Of a stretch of DNA of 64,000 bases, positions 10,701 to 19,700 are shown in pieces. The notes beneath the pieces were generated by a model. That model was not told where the DNA came from, did no database searches, and saw nothing but the letters and a program-made list of their open reading frames with translations. Positions within the stretch are counted from its first letter, which is position 1, and each line of letters opens with the position of its first letter. The stretch comes from Cladocopium goreaui (Eukaryota; Sar; Dinophyceae; Suessiales; Symbiodiniaceae). Where the stretch lies: positions 1 through 64,000 of the forward strand of contig CAMXCT020006423.1 of NCBI GenBank assembly GCA_947184155.2, in the 5' to 3' direction. Both the position numbers and the translations under genes were made by a program.

Positions 10701-13700
10701 TCAAAGTCCCCCTCTTACTCAATCGGACTCCTCCATCTTCCTCATCGACATCAATGACATCATCGTCATCTTCACCTACTCCATCTTCAGGGATTTCTTC
10801 AACTTCAATTGGATGATCTTCATGGATGTCGTCAGGTGCAATGCTGGGATCGTATCCGTCGTCCTCAAACTCGGCATACTCGTCAGCATAGCATGACATT
10901 TCCTCAGCATCACCTGCATCACTTCCAACAGCCACTTCATGTTGATCATATCTTACCTTAGCTTTCTTACGTTTCTTCATTGATCTCTTGGGTGACTTAA
11001 CATTGGATCCTCCAACGGAGTCGGAAAGATCTTCAAGTTCATCCCCACTTTCTCCATCAATGACCAAAAGACCTTCACCTTCCGATGTTGAGCATCCATC
11101 ATCAAGAACTGCCATGATCTTCTCCACACAAGATGATTTCAACTTGATCTTCTCTTGATCGACGCTCACATAGGGAATATAGTCTTTAACAGTCATTTCG
11201 ATGATGTTGCCATTCGGATCCAACATGAATGGGGTTCTTCCGGTCGGCCATACAAAAGAGTAACCAAGATCAACGCATCGCTTTCCCATGGAGAGCACGG
11301 AGGGTGTGTCCTCCAAGATGTGGGCTTCTGCTGGTTCGCTAAATGCCTCGAACTTGATGCTTGAACGTTTGGTCGAACACGTTACCCCATTTGCTGTGTG
11401 GAAGTTGACGACTTTGTCATCGTATGTTGGGAGATCCATTCTACTTATTCTTGTGGATGAAATGAGATCATGACCACTTCCAGAATCCAATATGAATCTC
11501 TTATCTCTCTCTTCAACAGGAACAGTGATACACATTGTGTTGCCCCTTTTAGCATAGCGACCCTCAATATGCTGAACATAGTTTTCCACAAAAACTTCCC
11601 TGGACACCTCACCGTCCTCGACGTCGAGTCTGATCAGGATGTCCATGCTAGGGCCGACTATGACCAGGACTTCATCAATGTCACTGTATTCACCCTTCTC
11701 ATCGATCAGAATAGCCATTGCTTTTCCTCGGCTCGAAGCTAACCTGCATGAATAAGACCATTGCTCATCTTTCCTTATCTGATCAGTGGGCTTACCAACT
11801 TTACCATGACCTTTGGAGACGGTCTGAGATTTCCGATTGCACTTCACGAAGTCCTTCTTTACGTAAGTCTGAACGTGAGTATGAGACTCATCAAATCTGA
11901 CCTTCTTCTTGACCACGTTCGATGCAATCTTATGGAATGTCTCTTCATCATCGCTCCAATCATGGGCAAGTGCAGGAGCAGCCTTTGAGCTTGGTGCTTC
12001 GGTGTTGGGAGCAGTGTTAAATAGATGAGGATCGTGGCGTTTGTTGCATTTGTCTCCATACCGACACTTGCCCTTAGCCCAAGGCCAGCATGGTTCATCA
12101 ATCTTCTTGGTCTTGTTTGCCGGAGATTGACTTCTTGGAGTTCCTGGCTTCCGACCATTCCCTTTTGCGTTCTTATTCGCCTCGAACACCTTCTGATCAT
12201 GACTGTATTCACAATCTTTGCCTTTTCTGCATGACTTCTTGATGAAATGGAAATGGCATGGGATCTTCTTCTTGGATCTGGGGCTGGTACTTCGGCTGTT
12301 TGCTCGATCCTTCCCTTTTCCTTTTCCTTTTCCTTTTGCATGCTGTTTAGGCTGAGGTGATGGTAGAACTGGAGCTGCATCGGCCTTGGCCTTCGCCTTG
12401 GGCGCTGCCTTCTCCTTGGGAGTAGCTTTAGGCTTCGCTTTTGGATTTGCATCCGGTGCAGCGGCAGTTGGGCTCGGAGCAGGAGCTGAAGGTTTGCCGC
12501 CACCTGCAAATTCTCTCGCATACTTCTCTCTGGCGGCCACATGCTTGTCCTCTCTGATTCTGGAGATGTGTCTTTCGATGACGTCCAACAGGTAGCGATA
12601 ATTTCGTCTTTGGTCTCCCTCCATCCATGACTCGTACTGCTTGATGTCGAACATCATAAGACTCGAATTTCGAATCTTCTTGTATAGAGCGTCACGAAGC
12701 CAATCATCAGGAGGTACGTCATCCGGCATCATATTTGATACCATCTCCATCCATTTCTCGTAGAACACTTCTAGGTTCGAGTCACCGAGATACTTCATCG
12801 ACACGATGTGCTCCATGGTGAAGGATGTTTCTCGTTGACCTGGGGTTCTGAAGTGCTCCAGAATCATAGCCAAGATTTCCCGTCCCATGACATAGGTTCC
12901 TCTTCGGCTATGACTTTGTGTTCTCAATCTCAATTTGATCGCTACATGACGAGCAACATCACCGGCTTGGGCTATCACGTTTGACAATGCAATTGACAAC
13001 TTGGCGTCGATGGACTGATACCGTTGCCCCCCACTGTCATTCAATAGCTCGATGTCAGGATTTGGTCGAATAGCCGGCTGTAGCCATGCTTCCCATGCGG
13101 CTTTGTCTCCGTCATTTGCCGAAAGAACAACACTCTTGATGAGATCTGATTGCCAAACCCCAAGATTCTGTTGCTTTGGCCATGGGCTAACATAGACTTT
13201 GTCAGCCTCTCGTCTTGACATTCTCGGTACTTCTTCTGCAGTGTAAGCCGCTGTGGAGACATCATCTGCTGAATCGCGTTGTGATCCTCGAACTGAAGGC
13301 AAACCTGGTGGTTCAGGAGGTGGTCCTGGTCCGTTAGGCCCGAAAGGGTCCGGAGGTCCATCAGGGTCAGGCGGACCGCCCCATCCACTCGGTGGCTTGT
13401 AATAGTCCCTCTCAGTTCCGCCAGCGATCTTGTTGTCAACCTCTTTCAGCAGATCGGCGATTCTTTTGTTTGACTGAGAATGTTGTTGTTGTTGAGGAGG
13501 TACAGCATGCCCACGATAGGAATGAGCCACATTTGTCTCATAAGTCAACTCCTTGTCGATCTGCGAAACCCAAGATTTCAGAATGGCATTTTCACTGTTA
13601 GCCTCACTCACGTCATTCTCCAGTTTGTCGATGACCAGTCTGGATGCGAGATCGGTGTTGGGAATGCCTGCCGAATAGGGAAGTGTGTCAGGATTGATTC

Positions 13701-15435
13701 TAGCCATAGATGTTTCAGAATCCTTGATACTTCTTCTCAGTTCATCTAAGTGACGTTTCATATCAACAATCTCAGAATTCTTGATGCCAATCTTTTCATC
13801 CCTATCCTGGATTTCCCCCATGAACATGCATGATCTCTCATATTGTTGAACACCACTAGCCAATTTCAATTTTCGCTCACTCTCTAGTTCGGATCTTAGA
13901 GTTCGGACCTCGGCATTGGTGAGGGACGAAGCCCCTACATCCGCAACTTCAGCCAATCTTTCTTTCAGTAACATGTTTTCTTGTAAACATTCATGAACTT
14001 CATGATCAAGATCCTGAACCCTAATTTGAGCAATTTTGGCTTGATTACGTAGATCTTCAACAAGCATCTCATCGGGGCCACGACCGTCGGTCGTAGAACC
14101 CTGAGTCAACGATCTCCGCAATTTCGTGTTCTGCAACTTGATCTCATCCTTTAACTCGCAGTTCATTTCCTGCTCATTGGTGTAGAGCTCTTCATAATGC
14201 TCGGCCCTCGCGATCGAATTCAAGCTGGCCTGTGATTCAAGCCTCAGGTGTGATATCGCTTCGGCCTCTTGGTTCCTGTATGATGCAATTCTTTTGACGG
14301 TATCATGTTCGGTGTTTCGATGCTTCAGATCACTTTCTAATTTGGCCTGATTTGCCTCGAAAACCTTCTTCCTAGATTCTCTAGTGATCTCGTCAATACT
14401 GCCTTCATACAGCTCGGCCTGTTTACGAGATTGAACCAAAGCTTCACTCAATAGTTGATTCCGTTCAGATAATTCATGAACTGCAATCGACTGTTGTTGG
14501 CTAATCACTTCAAGTTGATTGCTAGAGAAGGATGCCATTTCGGATCGATTACGATATTCCATGATTGAGTTCTGGAAATCATTTTGCATTTCCTGACCTT
14601 CATTGTAGAGTCGATTGGCAATATCGGTGGTTAAGACATTGGTTTGATGAAGTTGTTGAAGTCTTGCCTCCGTATTACCCAATAGTCCTTGAAGGTGATG
14701 TACTTCATCCTTGTACTCCTCCTGGATCTCCATACCACGTTGATGGATCCGTCGTGCACCATGTTCCATTAGGGCACCTCGGCGTTCAAGGTCTTGGATG
14801 CGCATTGTTGCACCTTCATCTTCTTGAGATGCTACCATTAACTCTGCTTGATATTCTGCAACTTCATTCGCGGAACGTGACAATCTACGATTGAGTGCAC
14901 TGACTTCATCAAATACGTTCTGGTTGTGTTCCTGAAGATACTCGGTGAATCTAATCTCGATGTCATGAATCAGTTGATCTCTAGATGCAGCGTATGCTTC
15001 CATGTTGTTCAGCTGATTACGTAGGGATTGACATTGTGCCCGTAGTTCTTCTATCATGGCGATAGGTTCACTAGCCACAGAAGTATCCGTTGATCTCCTC
15101 TTAACACGACTATCCCCGGTCCTCTCACCAACTCGGTCGGTCACGGCCCTGGTGGATCTGTCCCTAGGAGTAGTTCGCCCTCGAGATTGTCGATGCCCTT
15201 GGCGGACAACATCACTCCGAGGACTGTTTCGAGAAGATCTTGGTGTACTTTGGGTGGATATCCTTCGTCTGTTTGTCGTTACTTGCCATCCGGACTGTGT
15301 AGTTCGGGTAGAGCGTATCCCACCACTGTCTGCCGTGTCACCAGGGGAAGACTGATTGACCTCCTCGACCGGCATGGCAGTGTTCTCGTTGAAGGTAAAC
15401 TGCGTGGTGCGCGAATCTCCGCTGCCGCCATGCAT
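7723..15435 (-). CDS. Retroelement ORF1: Gag-protease-integrase-reverse transcriptase
   Basis: The first ATG after an in-frame TGA is at 15,435, giving 2,570 residues. In order: basic, Ser/Arg-rich N-terminus; long coiled coil (about 125-640); Pro/Gly linker; gag-like helical region (about 750-965); Ala/Lys/Pro linker; two CCCH fingers, CX8CX5CX3H at 1,060-1,079 and CX7CX5CX3H at 1,116-1,134; protease with ILDSGSGHDL (D1317); acidic linker; integrase with HX3H..CX2C (about 1,587-1,601) and catalytic D1630, D1691, E1722; a KFKGRGVLLGN block, reverse-transcriptase aspartate D2363, and the YVDD box at 2,453-2,456 (bases 8,079-8,068). Lys/Glu and Asp runs separate integrase from reverse transcriptase. 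The frame ends early, at the junction with RNase H, because of a frame shift. Confidence 0.92.
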   Translation of the reverse strand: MHGGSGDSRTTQFTFNENTAMPVEEVNQSSPGDTADSGGIRSTRTTQSGWQVTTNRRRISTQSTPRSSRNSPRSDVVRQGHRQSRGRTTPRDRSTRAVTDRVGERTGDSRVKRRSTDTSVASEPIAMIEELRAQCQSLRNQLNNMEAYAASRDQLIHDIEIRFTEYLQEHNQNVFDEVSALNRRLSRSANEVAEYQAELMVASQEDEGATMRIQDLERRGALMEHGARRIHQRGMEIQEEYKDEVHHLQGLLGNTEARLQQLHQTNVLTTDIANRLYNEGQEMQNDFQNSIMEYRNRSEMASFSSNQLEVISQQQSIAVHELSERNQLLSEALVQSRKQAELYEGSIDEITRESRKKVFEANQAKLESDLKHRNTEHDTVKRIASYRNQEAEAISHLRLESQASLNSIARAEHYEELYTNEQEMNCELKDEIKLQNTKLRRSLTQGSTTDGRGPDEMLVEDLRNQAKIAQIRVQDLDHEVHECLQENMLLKERLAEVADVGASSLTNAEVRTLRSELESERKLKLASGVQQYERSCMFMGEIQDRDEKIGIKNSEIVDMKRHLDELRRSIKDSETSMARINPDTLPYSAGIPNTDLASRLVIDKLENDVSEANSENAILKSWVSQIDKELTYETNVAHSYRGHAVPPQQQQHSQSNKRIADLLKEVDNKIAGGTERDYYKPPSGWGGPPDPDGPPDPFGPNGPGPPPEPPGLPSVRGSQRDSADDVSTAAYTAEEVPRMSRREADKVYVSPWPKQQNLGVWQSDLIKSVVLSANDGDKAAWEAWLQPAIRPNPDIELLNDSGGQRYQSIDAKLSIALSNVIAQAGDVARHVAIKLRLRTQSHSRRGTYVMGREILAMILEHFRTPGQRETSFTMEHIVSMKYLGDSNLEVFYEKWMEMVSNMMPDDVPPDDWLRDALYKKIRNSSLMMFDIKQYESWMEGDQRRNYRYLLDVIERHISRIREDKHVAAREKYAREFAGGGKPSAPAPSPTAAAPDANPKAKPKATPKEKAAPKAKAKADAAPVLPSPQPKQHAKGKGKGKGKDRANSRSTSPRSKKKIPCHFHFIKKSCRKGKDCEYSHDQKVFEANKNAKGNGRKPGTPRSQSPANKTKKIDEPCWPWAKGKCRYGDKCNKRHDPHLFNTAPNTEAPSSKAAPALAHDWSDDEETFHKIASNVVKKKVRFDESHTHVQTYVKKDFVKCNRKSQTVSKGHGKVGKPTDQIRKDEQWSYSCRLASSRGKAMAILIDEKGEYSDIDEVLVIVGPSMDILIRLDVEDGEVSREVFVENYVQHIEGRYAKRGNTMCITVPVEERDKRFILDSGSGHDLISSTRISRMDLPTYDDKVVNFHTANGVTCSTKRSSIKFEAFSEPAEAHILEDTPSVLSMGKRCVDLGYSFVWPTGRTPFMLDPNGNIIEMTVKDYIPYVSVDQEKIKLKSSCVEKIMAVLDDGCSTSEGEGLLVIDGESGDELEDLSDSVGGSNVKSPKRSMKKRKKAKVRYDQHEVAVGSDAGDAEEMSCYADEYAEFEDDGYDPSIAPDDIHEDHPIEVEEIPEDGVGEDDDDVIDVDEEDGGVRLSKRGTLKNEARSKVHLLTHRYKNPYCESCVRAKMKHRKTFRGAFQRKLTKFGDLITFDYVDNRRIAEQDYGDDKTIFVIRDRYTGMLQSYPSARKDTDAVIRAVKQFMGRRKIREAYSDDAPQFDKAMKILKIPMDTSLAGKTKHNSLAERTNQFVLVATTTCLLEAGIPPCFWMYAIRCVSHLLNIEPNDDEVSSWCKLHGEEFKGKMIPFGALVYFKPSGSREREQQHKFDPMGIPGVFAGYSIGPGLHWSRKYRVWALCDWSKQNLAYDAEKPIAKLRTPHYTERVELKEPLEFPCKLEYERINVSIEGLKVKDRLEGNPEILPPPPPDDDDDDGDDDDGHDGGGVPSSRVPREPTEGELEAERHLNAMSERLGPPGIDKPAHPDLHVPEGGPDHYSVGKAGDGIVYLNDDGEWVKLNARGHPYRIDERGFRRISTTPRPSKYTPDEWRKMSPTVRKGIAKAEEKKLEAEKEKKKSDAKIKESEERAKRKEEKKKEKEAKKAKSSKKDDKDDHVSGVATSQDHVRRGKVFQYGKRSNSPFGRGTIASAPCYSDLSDTDVPDDDDFLMEWDEWSEIEKGKGPKATWNNDKVYDFNQGKVVAAATLHNTNEVPQDARGLSDVFLPFPCMPCINHCGDHREKLASNDDGININKMFNTAVARPVGRKEMMENDDARKAMRKEWLGQHAAGVYDFSVVREYDDVVREAKTNKTEVHMARVHGICVEKNYQLPAGSPSRKFKGRGVLLGNQVKNQFWEAAFFQDLGNSPATFEASRWADFYGCLPGHNVKLADAIQAYIQAKLTGPPCWVELPEDAWPDDVDFRKFRRPVVRLVKALYGHPDSGTMWEQHCDQKVRELDFVPVGEEWPSMYFHKKLKLLLVIYVDDLKLAGPEENLTKGWEMLRSKLNIEPETDLGLYLGCILRKGSTKLHDGTPVSTMTYDMEGLLKLSVEKYLDIVGKDTKLKQVSTPSLPEETKKHKSRAPCPGNPKKQEGMSMVYS

Positions 15436-16490
15436 CTTTGCGATGATGAGCTGATTGGTCCTTTGCGTCCTCAATCAATTGCTCAGAAGGCCCGGCTACC
15501 AGCACGCAGGTACCACTCTCCCGGAGGGAGAAGTGAGCCCTACGGCTGATAACCTGTGAACAAATCGATCCTTGTTCTGGATGTTATAGTTCAAGTGGTA
15601 CCCGCTTCACTGGTAGTTCCCGGACCCGTTAATCATGGCGGACGGCGAACACTTATTTTGCTCACGCGTGGGGTCTTGAGCCATGATGGCGTCCCATGCA
15701 TGAATTGTTTGTGTGCTATTACTACGTTCCCTTTGACATATAATATATATATATATATTTGGAGACAAAAAGGCAGTGCCTTTGCAACCAACCCTATCTG
15801 TTGCATTGAAAAGACTTTTCTGAAAGTAGTTGAGTAGACAAACATGGAAACACCGCAATCTTTTTTTTCAGATTTCTGTCGCTCACACTTGCTTGGAGCT
15901 TGTGCAACACATTGTTCCGCCAAAGCTTGAGAGGTTTTAGTTCAAAGTTTAAACCCCTTTCAATCTCTTCATTGCAATGTGATGATGTTTTCCTGTGCCG
16001 AAATAGCATCCCAAGAACCAAAATGGTCTGGTCTGGGTACAAGTGATCCAGCACCCGGAAATAATCAATAATTATAGGAGGTTTGGAAGAGACTATATAT
16101 TTCAAATGTGTTACTAAGGCAGGGCCAGTTTCGGAATATAACCTGGTTGTTCTCATTGCATCTTCCCATCCTATATGGTGCACACAACTACCCTTTTGTC
16201 GACACTCAGTCAGAAAGAAAGAAATTGGTAAGCTGGGGATCGAGCATTGCACTCTTCACTGCAAACTGCGTCAAAAAGTGGGACCTGGCAGTCAAAGTAT
16301 AGGAACATCAGGAACTCTTGAGGCTTGCGTGTATGCGTCTCAGCTGTTAAAAGCTGGACATATGCTCGGCCTCGGCTCTTGTTCTTGGATGCATCATAAA
16401 CATGTATAAAGTGCGCAAGTGTTTGAAACGTCGTGCAACCTGTACAAATACTGTAAATCGTGGTTGGCCTTTTATGGCGTTTCATTATTT
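15436..16490. other. Retroelement leader and unassigned DNA
   Basis: Apart from the spliced-leader-like match, this stretch contains a short TA run (15,739-15,760) and no convincing reading frame on either strand. It should include the 5' untranslated leader of the retroelement. I looked for a primer-binding site complementary to a tRNA 3' end and did not find a clear one. Confidence 0.4.
15675..15694 (-). other. Possible relict dinoflagellate spliced-leader sequence
   Basis: Reading the minus strand, GCCATCATGGCTCAAG (15,690-15,675) matches 14 of the last 16 bases of the 22-nt dinoflagellate trans-spliced leader, including the 3' block TGGCTCAAG without mismatch. It lies about 240 bases upstream of the ORF1 start and in the same sense. 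Relict leaders of this kind mark genes that re-entered the genome through processed mRNA. The outer leader bases do not match well, so chance is possible. Confidence 0.4.
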
Positions 16491-16640
16491 TCATGGCAGG
16501 GCCATGCAGGCCATCCCTTCCCACATTGTCAGCGAGTCTGCGCACCCAAGGACAATCAACTGCACATGAATGACAGCACTGATGACCTCCGACAATATCG
16601 CGGACAGCCCTGAGGAAAGCCAGCTGCTCGTCCTGAAGCC
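16491..16640 (-). CDS. Possible exon, hydrophobic C-terminus
   Basis: An open frame after a TTCAG-type acceptor near 16,640 reads through a hydrophobic stretch (LSAILSEVISAVI) to a TGA at 16,493-16,491. A second frame (LQDEQLAFLRAVRDIVGG) over the same bases is equally sensible, so frame and reality are both uncertain. It lies downstream of the DUF4336 gene. Confidence 0.25.
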   Translation of the reverse strand, partial: GFRTSSWLSSGLSAILSEVISAVIHVQLIVLGCADSLTMWEGMACMALP

Positions 16641-16792
16641 CAGGATACCGCAGGATACCACATGATACCATGATAAACACCAAAAAAAAGTTATTAAAAT
16701 ATATTTAAAAATATTACTGTAACAGTTCATGAAAGCCCATGCCCCAAACCATCTTCACAAGACAAGTTCAAGCCTTTTAAACGGATGTCCAT

Positions 16793-19700
16793 TCAAAAAG
16801 AGTCCAGAGTCCCCTGAGTCTTGTCCTCCGGCTCCCAGGATGTCTTCTTGTTGAAGAGGAACCCAAAGGCCTGCAACATAGTCTGGACCCGTCTGGACTG
16901 CGTAACCATGCGTAACCCAACTGTGCATCCATTTGCTGTGGAATGCTGTGGAATGCTGTGGATGACTCACGAGTTCCAGCCTCCAAAAATTGTGATGGCG
17001 TACAATCAAAAGGTGCCTGATTGGTTCGCCGGCGTCTACCCATGTCATTTCATGAATTTCAATGAAATTCATATGTTCTGTTGTGCCAAGCACCGGAAGG
17101 TGTCTCACAAACGTCGCTAAAATGTCTCACTGAAACCAGATTGACGATTTAATACGATTGCACAAATGACGGCCCTGCTGCACTGCTGCACTGCACCTGC
17201 AAATGTGCGGGAATGATTTTTTGAAACGGCCACTTGGCCACATCTCTCACCCAAACCTCGGATCGGAAGACTGTCGACAGCGCAGCATAGCGCAGCATAG
17301 CGCAGCAGTGTATCTCTTTAATTGTCTCTTTCGCATTCTTTATATTCTTTCACGCCAAGATATGCCAAGTACAGCCCTTGCACGGTACTACAGTACTATT
17401 CTGTACTACCATGGCCTGACTTGCCAAACTCCATTCTAGATGCCATCGGTGCATGTTGAAACCAAGCCCTGGACTGCTGCTTGCTCTGGGCATCGGCGGT
17501 AGACGATGAAACGGAGCCTCATTTGGCGATAGGTGGTTTAATTAAATTTAGTTAGCGACAATACTCGTTCAGAGGATAGGGTAAGGCAAAGGTCGTGCCA
17601 CTTGCCAGTCTCAAGGTGCACCACATTTCGCTATTGGCTCTTTGATACATTTTGCATCGTTTTGTATTTGTTGCATCGTTCATCATCTTCTGGCTTGCAT
17701 GTCGTTCACCTATCTGAGATCATGGCAACGGATTTACTAATGCTGGCGGCTTTGAGAGGGCGGCAAAATCCTGAAGCACAATACGCATAAGGGATCATAA
17801 GGGCCTATAGTAGGCCCATACCCAAGAAAGGAACTTCAACCAAGAATCCTACGTTAAACCTTCTGCGGCCTGGAACCAAAACCTACGCCAACGGTCTGGT
17901 ATGGTTCAGACGTGCGTGACATTGGCCAATAAAAAATTCTAAAGATCGGCTATGATTGGCTTCTATCACTCGATGGGAGTAGCAAAATCATGTTCGAAAT
18001 AGCCCGGCAGTACAAAACCTTTTTGAGAAGTCTCACTTGGATCAGACCTTTGATGAAAGACCACGTGCACTATGTGCAAACACATGTTACTCTTGCAATG
18101 TAAAGTCAGCGAATCGGTCCTTCTCATCCTGATTCCGGCCAGTGACGAAGTCAAAGGCGATAGCTTTGTATCTGAAGGCATCAGATGTGCAGCCCAAGTG
18201 GCCCGTCGAATCACATGGAAGGATGTGGAAGAGGCATGCTTTGATTCAACCGAAGTTTGAGAGATGCTACCAACGCGGCTCCTCCAGAGCCAAACCCCTC
18301 TATATTATTTTATATTCCAAAATATTTATGTAAGCTGTAAAGCTGAGAGGAAACGATGCCTCCTGTTTCTACATGTCCCTGAGGTGGCCTTCTTATGTTC
18401 TCAAGCCGCTGCTACGTGGCTGAGGGAGCAACCCTTGAAACTTGTCATGCCTCCATTGTTCCAAAGAGATAGGTCCAGGCGTCCCGTCATAGCCGTAGGA
18501 CTCCAAAATCTTGGGTGGCTTTGAAGGAAGTTTCAAGGCGCAATCGGTGACCAAGAGCGTATGTGTCTCCGAATGAAAGAAGACGGCTTCAGCAAAGGTA
18601 TCCGTCACCGGCGGCTCCACAAAGAAGACCTGACTCACTTGGGATTTTCTTAAAAGTCATTTGAAATGTCATTCTAAAAACCCAAATCATGTTGTCGTTT
18701 TTATTACTCGTACCGTTTTCTCAGGTGGTGGGCTCTCTTTACTAGAAATGTGATTTTTCCAGCTTTCTGGGGGTGTGAAAGCATCTTCGCTTGAAAGTCA
18801 ATAGATGTAAATAGATGTAATCATTTTTTTTCATGTCCTTTCCTTTCATTTCCTTTCATTTCGTTTCATTTTGCATTCATTTCCCTCAATGTTCTTTTCA
18901 TGTTGCATTCAGTTCCTTTCATTTTGCATTCATTTCCTTTCATTTTCCGTTGCTATGTCACAAACATGCAGGTCTTCGAAAGGTGATATGCTCAGACCGT
19001 ATCCGCCCAAATGCTCTTCTTGTACGTTGTTATCGTTTTTGTTGTAATTTTGCTATCGTTTTGGAGGCCTGCGCAGGTTGCCATCTTCAGGGTTCATGAA
19101 CATGTACATGTACGTACATGTATGAGCTCGCCATCGTTTTTTTTACTTTTATCGTCGGTTTCTGGGCTAGTAATACTGCATTGGTAGTGCTAAGGGGCAA
19201 GCCAAACCAAAATAAAAGGCCTAGGATTATGATACTGTCCCACTTGGCATACTCAAAAAATTACCAGTGGGTTTGCATTATATTAATATGTATACGGTAT
19301 ACGTTTAACATCCTGTGACCATGTTTTGGTTTTGTTCCCCATGTTCAGGTCGCTGGATGAAAGGAAAAATGTAGGCTTCAGGATTTCCGGCGTGGCTGCA
19401 ACTCCTTGTCTCTTGACACCCGTGCCGGCACAACGAAACAGAACGAAACAGAACAAAACTGGCCTTGCATGGCAGCTCGTTTTCCCAGGGAGCTGTGTCA
19501 CGTCCAAGGATGCGCGCAGTGTCCGGCACCGTGATGGGCAAGCTTTGGCCTTGGGGAACAGCTCTCGCAGGTCAAAGTCAGAAGAGATGTTCTGCACACT
19601 TTGGACTTAGCTATCCTTCGCTCAGTTTGCTGAAATATGCTGACATCTCTTGAATCCTTTGAAATTGTGCATAGGGCGGATTCGAAATGGATCGAACAAA

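Larger units (their letters stand above)
1..15700 (-). mobile_element. Giant Ty1/copia-like retroelement, left end outside window
   Basis: Minus-strand coding order is coiled coil, gag-like region, CCCH fingers, aspartic protease, integrase, reverse transcriptase, RNase H. Integrase before reverse transcriptase defines the Ty1/copia (Pseudoviridae) order. Unusually, coding continues for at least 7 kb past RNase H, through a methyltransferase-like domain, an unrecognised tail and a separate ORF3 that leaves the window, so the coding part alone exceeds 15.4 kb; copia elements are usually about 5-6 kb. The right boundary is approximate: the 5' leader and LTR should lie beyond 15,435 but I could not delimit an LTR, and the 3' LTR would be left of base 1. 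Only one frame disruption was seen, which suggests a fairly recent insertion. Confidence 0.85.

Noticed and set aside
1..15400. Numerous 60-230 codon frames antisense to or overlapping the retroelement
   Set aside because: They are shadow frames of the long ORFs; none has independent domain evidence.
16012..16032. CCATTTTGG core of the spliced leader on the minus strand
   Set aside because: Only about 13 of 21 bases match and the 3' GCTCAAG block is absent.
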